Positions 8,278-17,191 of a DNA stretch of 64,000 nucleotides are shown here, piece by piece. This DNA comes from Lawsonibacter celer (GTDB lineage: Bacteria > Bacillota > Clostridia > Oscillospirales > Oscillospiraceae): positions 9,356 to 73,355 of the forward strand of contig NZ_JACOEA010000009.1 of NCBI RefSeq assembly GCF_014281125.1. The letters run 5' to 3'. The notes below the pieces were generated by a model. It ran no database searches. It had not been told where the DNA came from and worked only from the letters and a program-made list of their open reading frames with translations. The position numbers were made by a program, and so were the translations under genes. Numbering within the stretch: position 1 is the first letter of the stretch; each line of letters opens with the position of its first letter.

Positions 8278-9175
8278 GAAAACCCTTCTGGTCACGGAGA
8301 TCGAGCGCAGCGCCATCCACGACGGCCCCGGCCTGCGCACGGTGGTGTTCCTCCAGGGATGCCCCCTGCGCTGCTTCTGGTGCTGCAATCCGGAGACCCA
8401 GCCCCTGACCCCGGTGCTGCTCCACAACGGGAAGCGCTGCGTGGGCTGCGGCTGCTGCGTGTCCGCCTGCCCCCACGGGGCTATTTCCCTGGCGGAGGGG
8501 AGGGCACAGGTGGATCGGACCCGGTGCCGGAGCTGCGGCAGGTGCGTTCCGGTGTGCCCGACGGGGGTCAACGCCCTCTCCGGCCGGGCCATGGCGCTGG
8601 AGGAAATCCTGGACATTGTGCGCCGGGACATGGATTACTACAAAGCAACCGACGGCGGGCTGACCCTCTCCGGTGGGGAGCCGCTGCTCCAGCCCGCGGC
8701 GGTGAAGCTGCTGGCCATGGCCAAGAGGGCGGGGATCTCCACCTGGGTGGAGACCACCGCCTTTCTCCCATGGGAGCGGCTGGAGGAGGCCGCCCGTTTC
8801 CTGGACGGCCTCTATGTGGACTATAAGCATTCGGACGCGGCCGCGCTGGAATGCTCTGCCGGGGCGCAGCTGGAGCGGATTGAGGAAAATCTGCGCCGGC
8901 TGGCGTCCGCCGGCGCGCCCTTTACCCTGCGCACCCCGGTGATCCCCGGCTTCAACGACAGCGAGGCCGCCCTGCGGGGCTGCTTTGCCTTTGCCCGCGA
9001 CCTGGGTCGGGAGGAGTATGTGCTTCTGCCCTACCACAGCCTGGGGGCCGGCAAGTATAAAAAGCTGGGCCTGAATCCGCCCATGGCGCAGACGCCTGTG
9101 ATGAAGCCGGAGGCGCTGTCCGGCTTTGCCGCCCTGGGGGCAGAATACGGCCTGCGGGTACAAATTGGAGGTTGA
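8270..9175 (+). CDS. Glycyl-radical enzyme activating enzyme (radical SAM)
   Basis: This activase abstracts hydrogen from the glycine of its partner using SAM and a 4Fe-4S cluster. In 301 residues it shows the radical-SAM cluster CPLRCFWC (Cys31, 35, 38), an inserted two-cluster ferredoxin domain (CVGCGCCVSACP and CRSCGRCVPVCP, about residues 60-105), the SAM-binding LSGGEPLLQ and YVDYKHSD. The ferredoxin insert is typical of activases of dehydratase-type and lyase-type glycyl-radical enzymes, not of PFL activase itself, supporting a non-PFL role for the neighbour. The start ATG lies inside the last codons of that gene, giving obligate translational coupling. Confidence 0.92.
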   Translation: MAEKTLLVTEIERSAIHDGPGLRTVVFLQGCPLRCFWCCNPETQPLTPVLLHNGKRCVGCGCCVSACPHGAISLAEGRAQVDRTRCRSCGRCVPVCPTGVNALSGRAMALEEILDIVRRDMDYYKATDGGLTLSGGEPLLQPAAVKLLAMAKRAGISTWVETTAFLPWERLEEAARFLDGLYVDYKHSDAAALECSAGAQLERIEENLRRLASAGAPFTLRTPVIPGFNDSEAALRGCFAFARDLGREEYVLLPYHSLGAGKYKKLGLNPPMAQTPVMKPEALSGFAALGAEYGLRVQIGG

Positions 9176-9177
9176 CC

Positions 9178-10086
9178 ATGTTTCTGCTGGAGCCTGTCTA
9201 TAAGGACTACCTGTGGGGCGGCACCGCCCTGTGGGAGCGGTTTGGCAAGGGAGCCGGCCTGCCGGTGGTGGCGGAGAGCTGGGAGCTGTCCACCCACCCG
9301 GACGGCCTGACCCTGCTGGCCGGGAGCGGCCGGACCCTGCGGGACGCGCTGGGGGAGGACCTGCCCATTCTGGTGAAGCTCATCGACGCCCATAAGCCCC
9401 TATCCGTCCAGGTACACCCGGATGACGCCTACGCCCTGCGCACCGCGGGGGAGCGGGGCAAGACCGAACTGTGGCATGTGCTGGCTGCGGAGAAGGACGC
9501 ATATCTGTATCTGGGATTGAAGCGCCCGGTGACCAAGGCGGAGTTGGAGCGCGCCATCGGGGAGAATACGGTGGAGGAGCTGCTGAACAAGGTGCCTGTC
9601 CACGCCGGGGAGAGCTACTACATTCCGGCGGGGATGCTCCACGCCATCGGTCCGGGCTGCCTGATCTATGAGGTGCAGGAGAGCTCAAATCTGACCTACC
9701 GGGTGTATGACTACGGCCGGGTGGACGCCCAGGGCCGCCCGCGGGAGCTGCACATTGCCGACGCCCTGGCGGTGGCGGCCCTGGCTCCGGTATCCACCAC
9801 GCCTCCGGGCGCGGGGGAGGCGCGGGAGCAGGGGGGGCTCCGCCGCCGGGCCATTGTCCGCTGCCCTTATTTTTCCCTTTGGGAGCTTCATCTGGCCGGA
9901 CAGGCCCATGTCTCGGCATCGGCGGACGGCTTTTGCCATCTGCTGTGCACAGAGGGGGCCTGCAGCGCTTTCCAGGGCGGGGAATCGCTTGGACTGGCGG
10001 CGGGGACGGGGCTGTTCCTGACCGCAGGAGAGGAAATTGCCCTGGAGGGGGAGGCCGTCCTGCTGGCGGTATCCCCGGGGAAATAG
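9178..10086 (+). CDS. manA: Mannose-6-phosphate isomerase, class I
   Basis: A zinc enzyme interconverting mannose-6-P and fructose-6-P. The 302-residue cupin shows KDYLWGG, the zinc ligands Gln78 and His80 in QVHPDD, the GKTELWHVL glutamate, the PAGMLHAIG histidine and the active-site arginine in YRVYDYGR. Length is typical of the short Bacillus-type enzyme. GGAGGT at 9167-9172 precedes the ATG, which follows the activase stop by two bases. As last gene of the operon it suggests that the pathway delivers a mannose-6-P-like product to glycolysis. No clear terminator follows. Confidence 0.88.
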   Translation: MFLLEPVYKDYLWGGTALWERFGKGAGLPVVAESWELSTHPDGLTLLAGSGRTLRDALGEDLPILVKLIDAHKPLSVQVHPDDAYALRTAGERGKTELWHVLAAEKDAYLYLGLKRPVTKAELERAIGENTVEELLNKVPVHAGESYYIPAGMLHAIGPGCLIYEVQESSNLTYRVYDYGRVDAQGRPRELHIADALAVAALAPVSTTPPGAGEAREQGGLRRRAIVRCPYFSLWELHLAGQAHVSASADGFCHLLCTEGACSAFQGGESLGLAAGTGLFLTAGEEIALEGEAVLLAVSPGK

Positions 10087-10127
10087 AGGCATTTCGCCAG
10101 AAATCCCATCTGCTTCTCCAATCACAG

Positions 10128-10156
10128 TTGCAAAACGCCCCAAAATGATGCATACT
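10128..10156 (+). promoter_or_regulatory. Putative promoter of the ABC exporter operon
   Basis: TTGCAA (10128-10133), 17-bp spacer, CATACT (10151-10156), about 70 bases upstream of the TTG start of the ATPase gene. The intergenic region otherwise holds no gene. Confidence 0.45.
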
Positions 10157-10226
10157 TATACCATTCTACTCGCTGCCGCGGAGTACGGCGTTTTGCCCCG
10201 CGCGGCGGAAAGGAAGACTGATCCAC

Positions 10227-11198
10227 TTGGTTGAAGTAAAGCATCTTGTCAAACACTATGGAGCCAAAGTCGCCCTGGCCGATGTGAGCTTTTCCATCCG
10301 GGCGGGGGAGGTGGTGGGCCTTCTGGGCCTGAACGGCGCGGGTAAATCCACCACCATGAACATACTGACCGGGTATCTCAGCGCCACGGCGGGCACCGTG
10401 CGCATCGACGGGCACGACATCCTGTCCGACGCCAAGGCTGCCAAACGGTGCATCGGCTATCTGCCGGAGGCCTTCGCCTTTTACCCGGAAATGCGGGTGA
10501 ACGAATTTCTGTCCTTCTGCTGCGACCTGAAGGGAGTTACCTCCAGGCGCGCCGAGCGGGAGGCGCACATCTCCGCCATCTGCGAGCGGGTGGGTCTGAC
10601 CCAGGTGCGTACCCGCATGATCCGCAACCTGTCCAAGGGCTACAAGCAGCGGGTGGGCTTCGCCCAGGCGCTGGTGGGAAGCCCGAAGGTGCTGATCCTG
10701 GACGAGCCCACGGTGGGCCTCGACCCCTCCCAGATTATTGAAATCCGGGAACTCATCCGCCAGTCCGGACAGTCCAGCACGGTTATTGTCTCCTCCCACA
10801 TCCTCTCGGAGATCCAGGCCATCTGCGACCGGATCATCGTCATCCACGGGGGCCGGGTCATCGCCGACGACACGCCGGAGCGCCTGTCCCGCAAGATGCT
10901 TGCCACCCACAGGGCCATTGTGCGGGTGGCCGGCGCGCCGGAGGCCGTCATTGCCGCGCTGGGTGCCGTGCCCGGCGTGCAGGCGGTCAGGGCCCTGGCG
11001 GAAAAGGAGCCGGGCGCCTGGGACTACAGCATTGACGGACAGCCGGACACCGACATCCGGGCCGATGTGTTCCGCGCCCTGGCGGCGGCGGACCTGCCGC
11101 TGCTGGGCACCTATCATAACGAGTTCTCCCTGGAGGAAATCTTCCTCAATCTGGTGGGCGAGCAGCAGGTGGAGCAGGAGGAGGGAGCGCAGCCGTGA
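10227..11198 (+). CDS. ABC transporter ATP-binding protein (GldA/NatA type)
   Basis: A 323-residue single-domain ATPase of an ABC-2 exporter. It carries Walker A GLNGAGKST near residue 38, the signature LSKGYKQRVG, Walker B VLILDEPTVGLDPSQ and the SSHILSEI switch histidine. A C-terminal extension of about 90 residues is typical of exporter ATPases. Translation starts at a TTG ten bases after AAGGAAG. It overlaps the permease gene by four bases. Together with the next three genes it matches the GldA-GldF-GldG-like sets widespread in Clostridia; the cargo is unknown, and gliding is not implied. Confidence 0.9.
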   Translation: MVEVKHLVKHYGAKVALADVSFSIRAGEVVGLLGLNGAGKSTTMNILTGYLSATAGTVRIDGHDILSDAKAAKRCIGYLPEAFAFYPEMRVNEFLSFCCDLKGVTSRRAEREAHISAICERVGLTQVRTRMIRNLSKGYKQRVGFAQALVGSPKVLILDEPTVGLDPSQIIEIRELIRQSGQSSTVIVSSHILSEIQAICDRIIVIHGGRVIADDTPERLSRKMLATHRAIVRVAGAPEAVIAALGAVPGVQAVRALAEKEPGAWDYSIDGQPDTDIRADVFRALAAADLPLLGTYHNEFSLEEIFLNLVGEQQVEQEEGAQP

Positions 11199-11899
11199 GA
11201 GCCGTATTCAAGCGGGAATTCCGCGCCTATTTTCAGTCCCCTTTGGGCTATGTGTTCATTGCGGTGCTCTATTTTTTCACCGCGTACTATTTCTTTACCT
11301 ATAACCTGTACAGCAACACCACGGATATGTCCAATCTGTTTCGCCAGCTCTTTTCCGTGGTGCTATTTTTGGTGCCCATTCTGACCATGCGCCTGATGAG
11401 CGAGGACAAGCGCTCCAAGACCGACCAGCTGCTGCTGACCGCGCCGGTACCCCGCATCGGCATTGTGCTGGGCAAATACCTGTCGGCCCTGTGCGTGTAC
11501 CTGATCGCCATTTCCGGCGCCCTGCTGATGGCTTTGGTGCTCTCGGCCTATGCCGCACCGGACTGGCCGGTGGTGATCGGCAATCTCCTGGGCTTGGCGC
11601 TGCTGGGGACGTGCCTGATCGCCATCTGCATGTTCCTGTCCTCCCTGACGGAGAGCCAGGTCATCTCCGCCGTGTGCGGCTTTGCCGTCAGCCTGTTTCT
11701 CATTCTAGTGGACGCGCTGGTGTATGTGGTGTCCACCCCGGCCTTTCAGACCTTCTTTTCCTACCTGTCCTTCAACGACCACTACAACGGCTTTACCTAC
11801 GGTATCATTGATTTTTCCAACGTGCTGTTTTTCGTGAGCATTGCGGTGATGTTCCTTCTGTTCACCACTGCTGTGCTGGAAAAACGGCGCTGGAGCTGA
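11195..11899 (+). CDS. ABC-2 type permease (GldF-like)
   Basis: A 234-residue integral membrane protein with six hydrophobic helices, starting with the cytoplasmic FKREFRAYFQSPLGYVF segment typical of the GldF/NosY-like permeases. Helices are near residues 20-40, 55-75, 95-120, 130-155, 160-180 and 205-227. It is the membrane partner of the upstream ATPase, overlapping it in ATGA-like fashion, and is followed after 16 bases by the GldG-like gene. Confidence 0.87.
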   Translation: MRAVFKREFRAYFQSPLGYVFIAVLYFFTAYYFFTYNLYSNTTDMSNLFRQLFSVVLFLVPILTMRLMSEDKRSKTDQLLLTAPVPRIGIVLGKYLSALCVYLIAISGALLMALVLSAYAAPDWPVVIGNLLGLALLGTCLIAICMFLSSLTESQVISAVCGFAVSLFLILVDALVYVVSTPAFQTFFSYLSFNDHYNGFTYGIIDFSNVLFFVSIAVMFLLFTTAVLEKRRWS

Positions 11900-11915
11900 G
11901 GGGAGGGCCGGACGC

Positions 11916-13367
11916 ATGAAAAAACCTGTAACCACGCACAGCGGGAAGATGAAGGTCATCTTTGCGCTCATCATTGTGCTGCTTCTGGCGGCCACATTTC
12001 TGCTCAACGCGGTGGCGCTGGTGCTGTCCAACCGCTTCCCGCTTTCGGTGGACCTGACGGCCAACGCCGCCTATGAGATCGGGGACGAGACAAAGCAGGT
12101 CCTCTCTGCGCTGAGCCAGGACATCACCATTGATGTGCTGGCCACGGAGGAGGCATTCAGCGGCGACTCCTACCTGGTGCAGGCCAAACGGATCCTGGAG
12201 CACTATCCCCAGTACTCCGACCGGGTGAGCCTGCGCTATATCGACTACGCCGCGGACCCCAGCTATGCCGCCAGCCACCCCGACCTCACCCTGTCCGAGG
12301 GAGATGTGATCGTCTCCGGCAACGGCCGGGTGCGGCAGGTGTCCATGACCTCCCTGTTCAACTACGCCTATACGGCTTCCGGCTCCCTGACGATTGAGTC
12401 CTCCCGGGCGGAGGAGGCGGTGACAGGGGCGATTCTGAACGTGCTCAGCAACCGGGACGTGCGCATCGGCGTGCTCACCGGCAACGGACAGCAGGACATG
12501 CCCAATTTTACCGCCCTGCTGGTGAACAACAACTATGTGCTGGAGAGCGCGGTGGCCGCCACCAGCGACCTGTCGGCTTACGACGCGCTGCTTCTGCTTG
12601 CCCCCCAGTCTGATTTGTCTGAGGACGATGTGCGCAAGCTGGAGGAATACCTGTACAACAACGGGTCCTACGGCAAGACCCTGTTCTACGCCGCCTCAGT
12701 GACCCAGACGGTCCTGCCCAATCTGGAGACCTTCCTGTCCGAGTGGGGCGTGACCGTGGGGGACGGGTCGGTATTCGAGACCAAGGCGGAACGCACTTAC
12801 CAGTACCAGCCCTATTATCCCATTGCGGACTACACCTCCGAGAACTGGCGGGATATGCTCATCGACAGCAGCACCCCCATGCTTATGCCCCTGTGCCGTC
12901 CGCTGGAGGTGCTCTTTGACAGCCGGGACGGCCAGTACACGGAGACGCTCCTCTCCTTTGGGGAGAGCGCCGGTGTGCGCCCCTCCGATGCGGGGGAGGG
13001 ATTTGCAGCCGACGATGCGCAGCAGTGGGGACCCATGCCTGCCATGGTGCTGGCCAGCCGAAAGGTGTATGAAAACGGCGTCTTGGCCAAGCAGTCCAAT
13101 GTGGTGGTCACGGGTTCGGTGTCCATGCTGGAGGAGGTGTGCCTGCAAAATTCCTCCCTGGCCAACAGCAGCTATCTGCTCAACCTGTTCAACACGCTGA
13201 CCCAGCGGGAGGAGACCGTCACCATCGCGCCCAAATCCCTGTCCGGCAAGACCTTGGGCATTACCACCGCCCAGGTATCCACGCTGGGCATGGTGCTGGG
13301 GGGCGTGATTCCTCTGGCCATTCTGGCCGCCGGTATCGGCGTCTGGCTGTATCGGAGGTATAAGTGA
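11916..13367 (+). CDS. GldG-family ABC-associated extracytoplasmic protein
   Basis: A 483-residue protein with an N-terminal membrane anchor (about residues 13-38), a large extracytoplasmic domain of the GldG/ABC-type auxiliary transport family, and a second transmembrane helix at the C-terminus (VLGGVIPLAILAAGIGVWLYRRYK). The segment near residues 150-260 (RIGVLTGNGQQDMPNF, YDALLLLAPQSDLSEDD) has the flavodoxin-like core of the family. It probably forms the outer part of the exporter. Its stop overlaps the next gene's start by one base. Confidence 0.8.
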   Translation: MKKPVTTHSGKMKVIFALIIVLLLAATFLLNAVALVLSNRFPLSVDLTANAAYEIGDETKQVLSALSQDITIDVLATEEAFSGDSYLVQAKRILEHYPQYSDRVSLRYIDYAADPSYAASHPDLTLSEGDVIVSGNGRVRQVSMTSLFNYAYTASGSLTIESSRAEEAVTGAILNVLSNRDVRIGVLTGNGQQDMPNFTALLVNNNYVLESAVAATSDLSAYDALLLLAPQSDLSEDDVRKLEEYLYNNGSYGKTLFYAASVTQTVLPNLETFLSEWGVTVGDGSVFETKAERTYQYQPYYPIADYTSENWRDMLIDSSTPMLMPLCRPLEVLFDSRDGQYTETLLSFGESAGVRPSDAGEGFAADDAQQWGPMPAMVLASRKVYENGVLAKQSNVVVTGSVSMLEEVCLQNSSLANSSYLLNLFNTLTQREETVTIAPKSLSGKTLGITTAQVSTLGMVLGGVIPLAILAAGIGVWLYRRYK

Positions 13368-14791
13368 TGAAACGACTGATACAGCTACTTACCATTGAAA
13401 TCGTGGTTGTGGCGGGGCTTGCCGCAGTCCTGGCCGCCCTGCTGCTGAGCACGCCCGATTCCGGCGCGGAGCACCACGTGTTTTCCAACCATGCAGCCAC
13501 GGACGTGGCGTCCGTTCAGGTGGAGAACGAGCTCGGAGTGGTCTCCGTAACCACCCGGGACGGCGGCTATATAATCGACGGCGTGCCGGCTGAGCTGGTA
13601 GACACCAGCGCGTTCATTGAGTTCCTCACTGCCTGCTCCCAGGTCTCTGCCCAGCAGCAGGTGGCTGGAGGGCAGGCCGACCTGGAGCAGTACGGCCTTG
13701 CCCAGCCCCAGGCGCAGATGACGGCAGCCTATACCGACGGGGAGTCGCTGACCGTCCGCCTGGGCAGCCAGGAGAGCATTTCAGGCGACTATTACTGCTG
13801 CGTGGAGGGGGAGAACGGGGTCTACCTGCTTCCGGCGGAATACGCCCAATGGTATCTGATTGCGAAGGAATCTCTGATCTCGTTCCGCCTTACGCCGGAG
13901 CTGGCGGTGTCCAGCGCCCTGTCCGCCGTACAGGATGTGACCTTCAGCGGCAAAGCGCTGGAGGCCCCGATCACCATTGAGTCGGTGTCCGCCGGGGACG
14001 AGGAGGTAAAACAGCTGGCCCGTTCCTTCGGCGCGGCCACCCATATTGTGCGGGGCGCCGGGGTGTACGAGCTGGATCAGACCTACGCCCTGACCATGCT
14101 CACACCCCTGTGCGGGATGACCGGACAGTCCATCGTCTCCTACGGCCTTACGGAGGAACAGGTGGACGGGATGGGCTTTGCCGATCCCTACCTGCAAGTG
14201 GAGTTTGACTACAAAAACGGCGCCGACACGGTCGAGCACTATGTCCTGCGCTTCCTGCCCGCCGTAGAGGACGGCACTTACTTTTACGCCAATGCCCAGG
14301 GCAGCGGCGTGGTCTACCTGGTGGAGCGGCCGGCTTTCATGGATCTGGAATACGAAAAGCTGCTGCTGCGCTGGTTCCTCTCCCCGTTGCTGATGGATGT
14401 GAGCGGCGTCACAGTGGAGAGCGCCGCAGGCCGGCATGAATTTCAGGTGGACAATACCGACGCCCGAAACCCCGTGATTACCCTGAATGGCTCGGTGGTG
14501 GACACCGATCTGTTCCGCAGCTTTTTCAAGCTGCTGGGCAGCGCGGCCAGCGACGGGGAATACCTGGGAGTGCAGCCGGAGGCGGAGACGCCCGCGGTGA
14601 TGACCATCACGTACCACTATACGGACGGAAAGGCAGACGACGTGATGGCGTTGCATGCCGGAGGCACCCGGCGGATGAACGTATATGTCAACGGCGTGTG
14701 CGAGTTTGCCATGAAGGAAACCTTTGTGGAGCGGGTTAACCAGGCCCTGAGCGCCCTGCAGGCGGGAGAAAGCTTCGATATTAACTGGTAA
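13367..14791 (+). CDS. DUF4340-domain membrane-anchored protein
   Basis: A 474-residue protein with one N-terminal transmembrane segment (about residues 8-30) and an extracytoplasmic region with two DUF4340-like repeats (around 60-200 and 260-440). DUF4340 proteins regularly follow GldG-like genes in exporter operons; their biochemical role is not established. GGAGG at 13354-13358 sits eight bases before the ATG at 13367; a GTG one codon earlier is the alternative. It is the last gene of the exporter operon. Confidence 0.75.
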   Translation: MKRLIQLLTIEIVVVAGLAAVLAALLLSTPDSGAEHHVFSNHAATDVASVQVENELGVVSVTTRDGGYIIDGVPAELVDTSAFIEFLTACSQVSAQQQVAGGQADLEQYGLAQPQAQMTAAYTDGESLTVRLGSQESISGDYYCCVEGENGVYLLPAEYAQWYLIAKESLISFRLTPELAVSSALSAVQDVTFSGKALEAPITIESVSAGDEEVKQLARSFGAATHIVRGAGVYELDQTYALTMLTPLCGMTGQSIVSYGLTEEQVDGMGFADPYLQVEFDYKNGADTVEHYVLRFLPAVEDGTYFYANAQGSGVVYLVERPAFMDLEYEKLLLRWFLSPLLMDVSGVTVESAAGRHEFQVDNTDARNPVITLNGSVVDTDLFRSFFKLLGSAASDGEYLGVQPEAETPAVMTITYHYTDGKADDVMALHAGGTRRMNVYVNGVCEFAMKETFVERVNQALSALQAGESFDINW

Positions 14792-14834
14792 GCTGGGCAC
14801 GCAAAAATATATTGACATTCTCTCCAAAAGCCGC

Positions 14835-14863
14835 TTGCATTTCTCTGCTCCTTTTGTTACAAT
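14835..14863 (+). promoter_or_regulatory. Promoter of the second sugar catabolism/import block
   Basis: TTGCAT (14835-14840), 17-bp spacer, TACAAT (14858-14863). Another TTGACA at 14812-14817 has no suitably placed -10. The leader to the TTG start at 14957 is about 85 bases and AT-rich. Confidence 0.65.
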
Positions 14864-14956
14864 AATGACGAGATTTGAAACGTTATTTTTTATTTTGCAA
14901 AACGGCTCCGCTGATTGTTTGCCCGCGGATATTTGCAACAAGGGGAGGATTCTGAT

Positions 14957-16078
14957 TTGAAGGAGAGCAAGCTTAAGGTGGCCGTGATCAGCTGCGGCAT
15001 GATTGCCAACGCGGCCCATATCCCGGCTTACCGCAGCCTGAGCGACAAGGTGGACCTGGCTGCTGTGTGCGACGTGAATCCCGTCTCGGCGGAACAGACC
15101 GCACAACGTTTTCAGATTCCCCGCTGGTATACGGACGCGGAAGAGATGCTCCTCAAGGAGAAGCCGGACCTGGTTTCGGTGTGCACGCCCAACGCGCTGC
15201 ACAAAAAAATGGCCATGTTGGCCCTGTCCCACGGAGCCCATGTGGCCTGCGAAAAGCCCATCGCCTTCACCTATGCCGACGCGAAGGAGATGTTTGACTA
15301 CGCGAAAAAGGTGGACCGGGTGCTCTTTGCCTGCCAGGTGGTGCGCTACAACCAGGAGTACCAGGTGGCCAGGGAGTTTGTAGAGGGCGGCCTGCTGGGT
15401 GACATCTACTATTCGGAATTTTCCCTGATCCGCCGGCGGGGCGTGCCCAAGTGGGGCGCGTTTCACCGGAAGGACGCCAACGGCGGCGGCGTGCTGTGCG
15501 ATCTGGGGGTGCATATGCTGGACGCGGCTCTGTGGGTCATGGGGGGGCCGAAATTTGCCTCCATCTCGGGCACGGCGTCTGCGCACATCGCGCGCAATGA
15601 GCGGGACGTGATCACCAGCCTGGCGGAGAGCGGCGCCCCAGCCGGGGTGTTCAACGCCCGGCCCTATTCCCCGGAGGAGTTTGAGGTGGAGGAATTCGCC
15701 GCGGGCAATCTCCGGCTGGACAACGGCTGTTGCATCAACTTCAAGACCTCCTGGGCGGTCAACCTGCCGCCCGAGTACTCCATGTCCTTTGCCGGGAGCA
15801 AGGCGGGGCTGCTGCTGCCCCAGGTGGAACTGCTGTCCACCATGGGCCGCTACCAGGCGGACATCAAGCCCCGGCTTTTTCCGGAGGAGCGGCCCTTTGC
15901 CAAGGAGGCGTTTCCGGGGCACTTCCTCCTGTTTGCAAACGCGGTGGACCATCTCCTCCTCGGCACGCCGCTGGCGGTCCGGCCGGAGGAGACCCTGAAT
16001 GTGGCCGCCATTATCGACGCGTTTTACCGCTCCGCTGCGGAAGGCCGTGAGGTCCGCGCGGAGGAGATCACCGGATAA
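14957..16078 (+). CDS. Gfo/Idh/MocA-family oxidoreductase (copy 3)
   Basis: A 373-residue NAD(P)-dependent oxidoreductase. Visible are the Rossmann motif VAVISCGMIANAAH, the catalytic CEKPIAF motif and the canonical CDLGVHMLDAALWVMGG, so unlike copy 1 it keeps the full DxGxHxxD. The start is a TTG preceded at eight bases by GGGGAGG (14942-14948); an in-frame ATG at 14915 has no ribosome site. The gene heads a unit with a TIM-barrel isomerase and a sugar ABC importer, so it probably oxidises the imported sugar or inositol. It could act at C3 of a glycoside, as DgpA-like enzymes do; this is speculation. Confidence 0.85.
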   Translation: MKESKLKVAVISCGMIANAAHIPAYRSLSDKVDLAAVCDVNPVSAEQTAQRFQIPRWYTDAEEMLLKEKPDLVSVCTPNALHKKMAMLALSHGAHVACEKPIAFTYADAKEMFDYAKKVDRVLFACQVVRYNQEYQVAREFVEGGLLGDIYYSEFSLIRRRGVPKWGAFHRKDANGGGVLCDLGVHMLDAALWVMGGPKFASISGTASAHIARNERDVITSLAESGAPAGVFNARPYSPEEFEVEEFAAGNLRLDNGCCINFKTSWAVNLPPEYSMSFAGSKAGLLLPQVELLSTMGRYQADIKPRLFPEERPFAKEAFPGHFLLFANAVDHLLLGTPLAVRPEETLNVAAIIDAFYRSAAEGREVRAEEITG

Positions 16079-16128
16079 CTGCATGTTCCGGCAGCTAAAT
16101 TTCATATCATGAAAAGGAGCGTTTTATC

Positions 16129-17073
16129 ATGAAAGTCGGCCTGTATTCCATCTCCTGTTCGGGAACCTGGTTCAAAGACCGTCCCGCCCTGACTGTGGAA
16201 GAATTTATTGACACAGCCAAGAAATTCGGCTATGACGGCGTGGAAATTGATCTGAAGCGCCCCCACGGCTCCCCTTTGGATCTGGATGAAAAACGCTGTG
16301 CGGAAATCCGCGCCTATGCGGAGAAACAGGGCCTGGAGATCTGTGGCTGTGCCGCCAATAACAATTTTGCCTCCATCGTGCCGGAGCATATTGAAAACGA
16401 GCTGCTCATGGTGCGGGAGCAGATCCGGGTCACGAAGCAGCTGGGGGCGAAGGTGCTGCGGGTGTTTGCCTGCTGGCGGGGGATTGTGAAGCGGGACGGC
16501 GTGGCCACCTATGAGATCCCCAGCCAATACCACACTTATTACGGCGCGCTGGACTATGAGCTGCGCCTGAGCATTGTCAATTGCCTGAAGGAGGCCGCCA
16601 AGTGGGCGGAGGAGGCCGGTGTGGTGCTGGCCCTGCAGAACCACCACCCCATCATTGACGAGTACACCGACATGCTGGACATTGTCAAATGGGTGGATTC
16701 CCCCTGGGTGAAGTGCTGCCTGGACGCTCCCTGCTGCGGCTGGACGACGGAGCACCAGTCGGATGCGTATATTACCAAGGCCGTCCGCGATGTGGGCGAC
16801 CTGCAGATGATTACCCACGCCAACGCAGAGTTTATCGAGCACCCCGACGGAAAGATCGAGATGATCTCCTTTGATCCGCACCTCCAGCCGGTGCTCACCA
16901 ACTATCCCGCCTTTATCCGCGCGCTGAAGGAAGTGGGCTACGAGGGCTATATCAATTATGAGTTCTGCCACATGCCCTTCCAGGGCGGCAAGGTGCGGGG
17001 CTACAACGACTACATCGAGGACCAGATCCGCATCGCCCAGAAATACTTCCGCGGTCTCATTGAGAACGCCTGA
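16129..17073 (+). CDS. Sugar phosphate isomerase/epimerase-like TIM barrel (second)
   Basis: A 314-residue xylose-isomerase-like barrel. The metal-ligand positions read Gln/Asn in LALQNHHPII (where Glu is usual), Asp in CLDAPCCGW, His in MITHANAEF and Glu in YINYEFCHM. Loss of the first glutamate is shared by some branches with non-isomerase chemistry, so a lyase or keto-sugar role is possible. AAAAGGAG precedes the ATG. It lies 50 bases after the oxidoreductase and 118 bases before the binding protein, in the same direction. It is only distantly similar to the isomerase at 1465. Confidence 0.82.
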   Translation: MKVGLYSISCSGTWFKDRPALTVEEFIDTAKKFGYDGVEIDLKRPHGSPLDLDEKRCAEIRAYAEKQGLEICGCAANNNFASIVPEHIENELLMVREQIRVTKQLGAKVLRVFACWRGIVKRDGVATYEIPSQYHTYYGALDYELRLSIVNCLKEAAKWAEEAGVVLALQNHHPIIDEYTDMLDIVKWVDSPWVKCCLDAPCCGWTTEHQSDAYITKAVRDVGDLQMITHANAEFIEHPDGKIEMISFDPHLQPVLTNYPAFIRALKEVGYEGYINYEFCHMPFQGGKVRGYNDYIEDQIRIAQKYFRGLIENA

Positions 17074-17191
17074 AGCACACTTGAAACCCTGTCGCGTATC
17101 CATCTGGTAATCGAGGGGATGTCAGCCCCTTGGTTATAAACACCGGAAGGCACCGGAAGATGCTTCCAACAAAAAAGAAGGAGGAAACAAA

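Noticed and set aside
13781..16105. Long antisense open frame of about 770 codons opposite the DUF4340 and oxidoreductase genes
   Set aside because: A composition effect of GC-rich codons; it spans the promoter at 14835 and an intergenic gap, and contains no family motif.
14957..17073. A complete C-glycoside cleavage (Dgp) system
   Set aside because: Only an oxidoreductase and an isomerase-like barrel are present; no small DgpB-like partner was seen, so it is left as a hypothesis.
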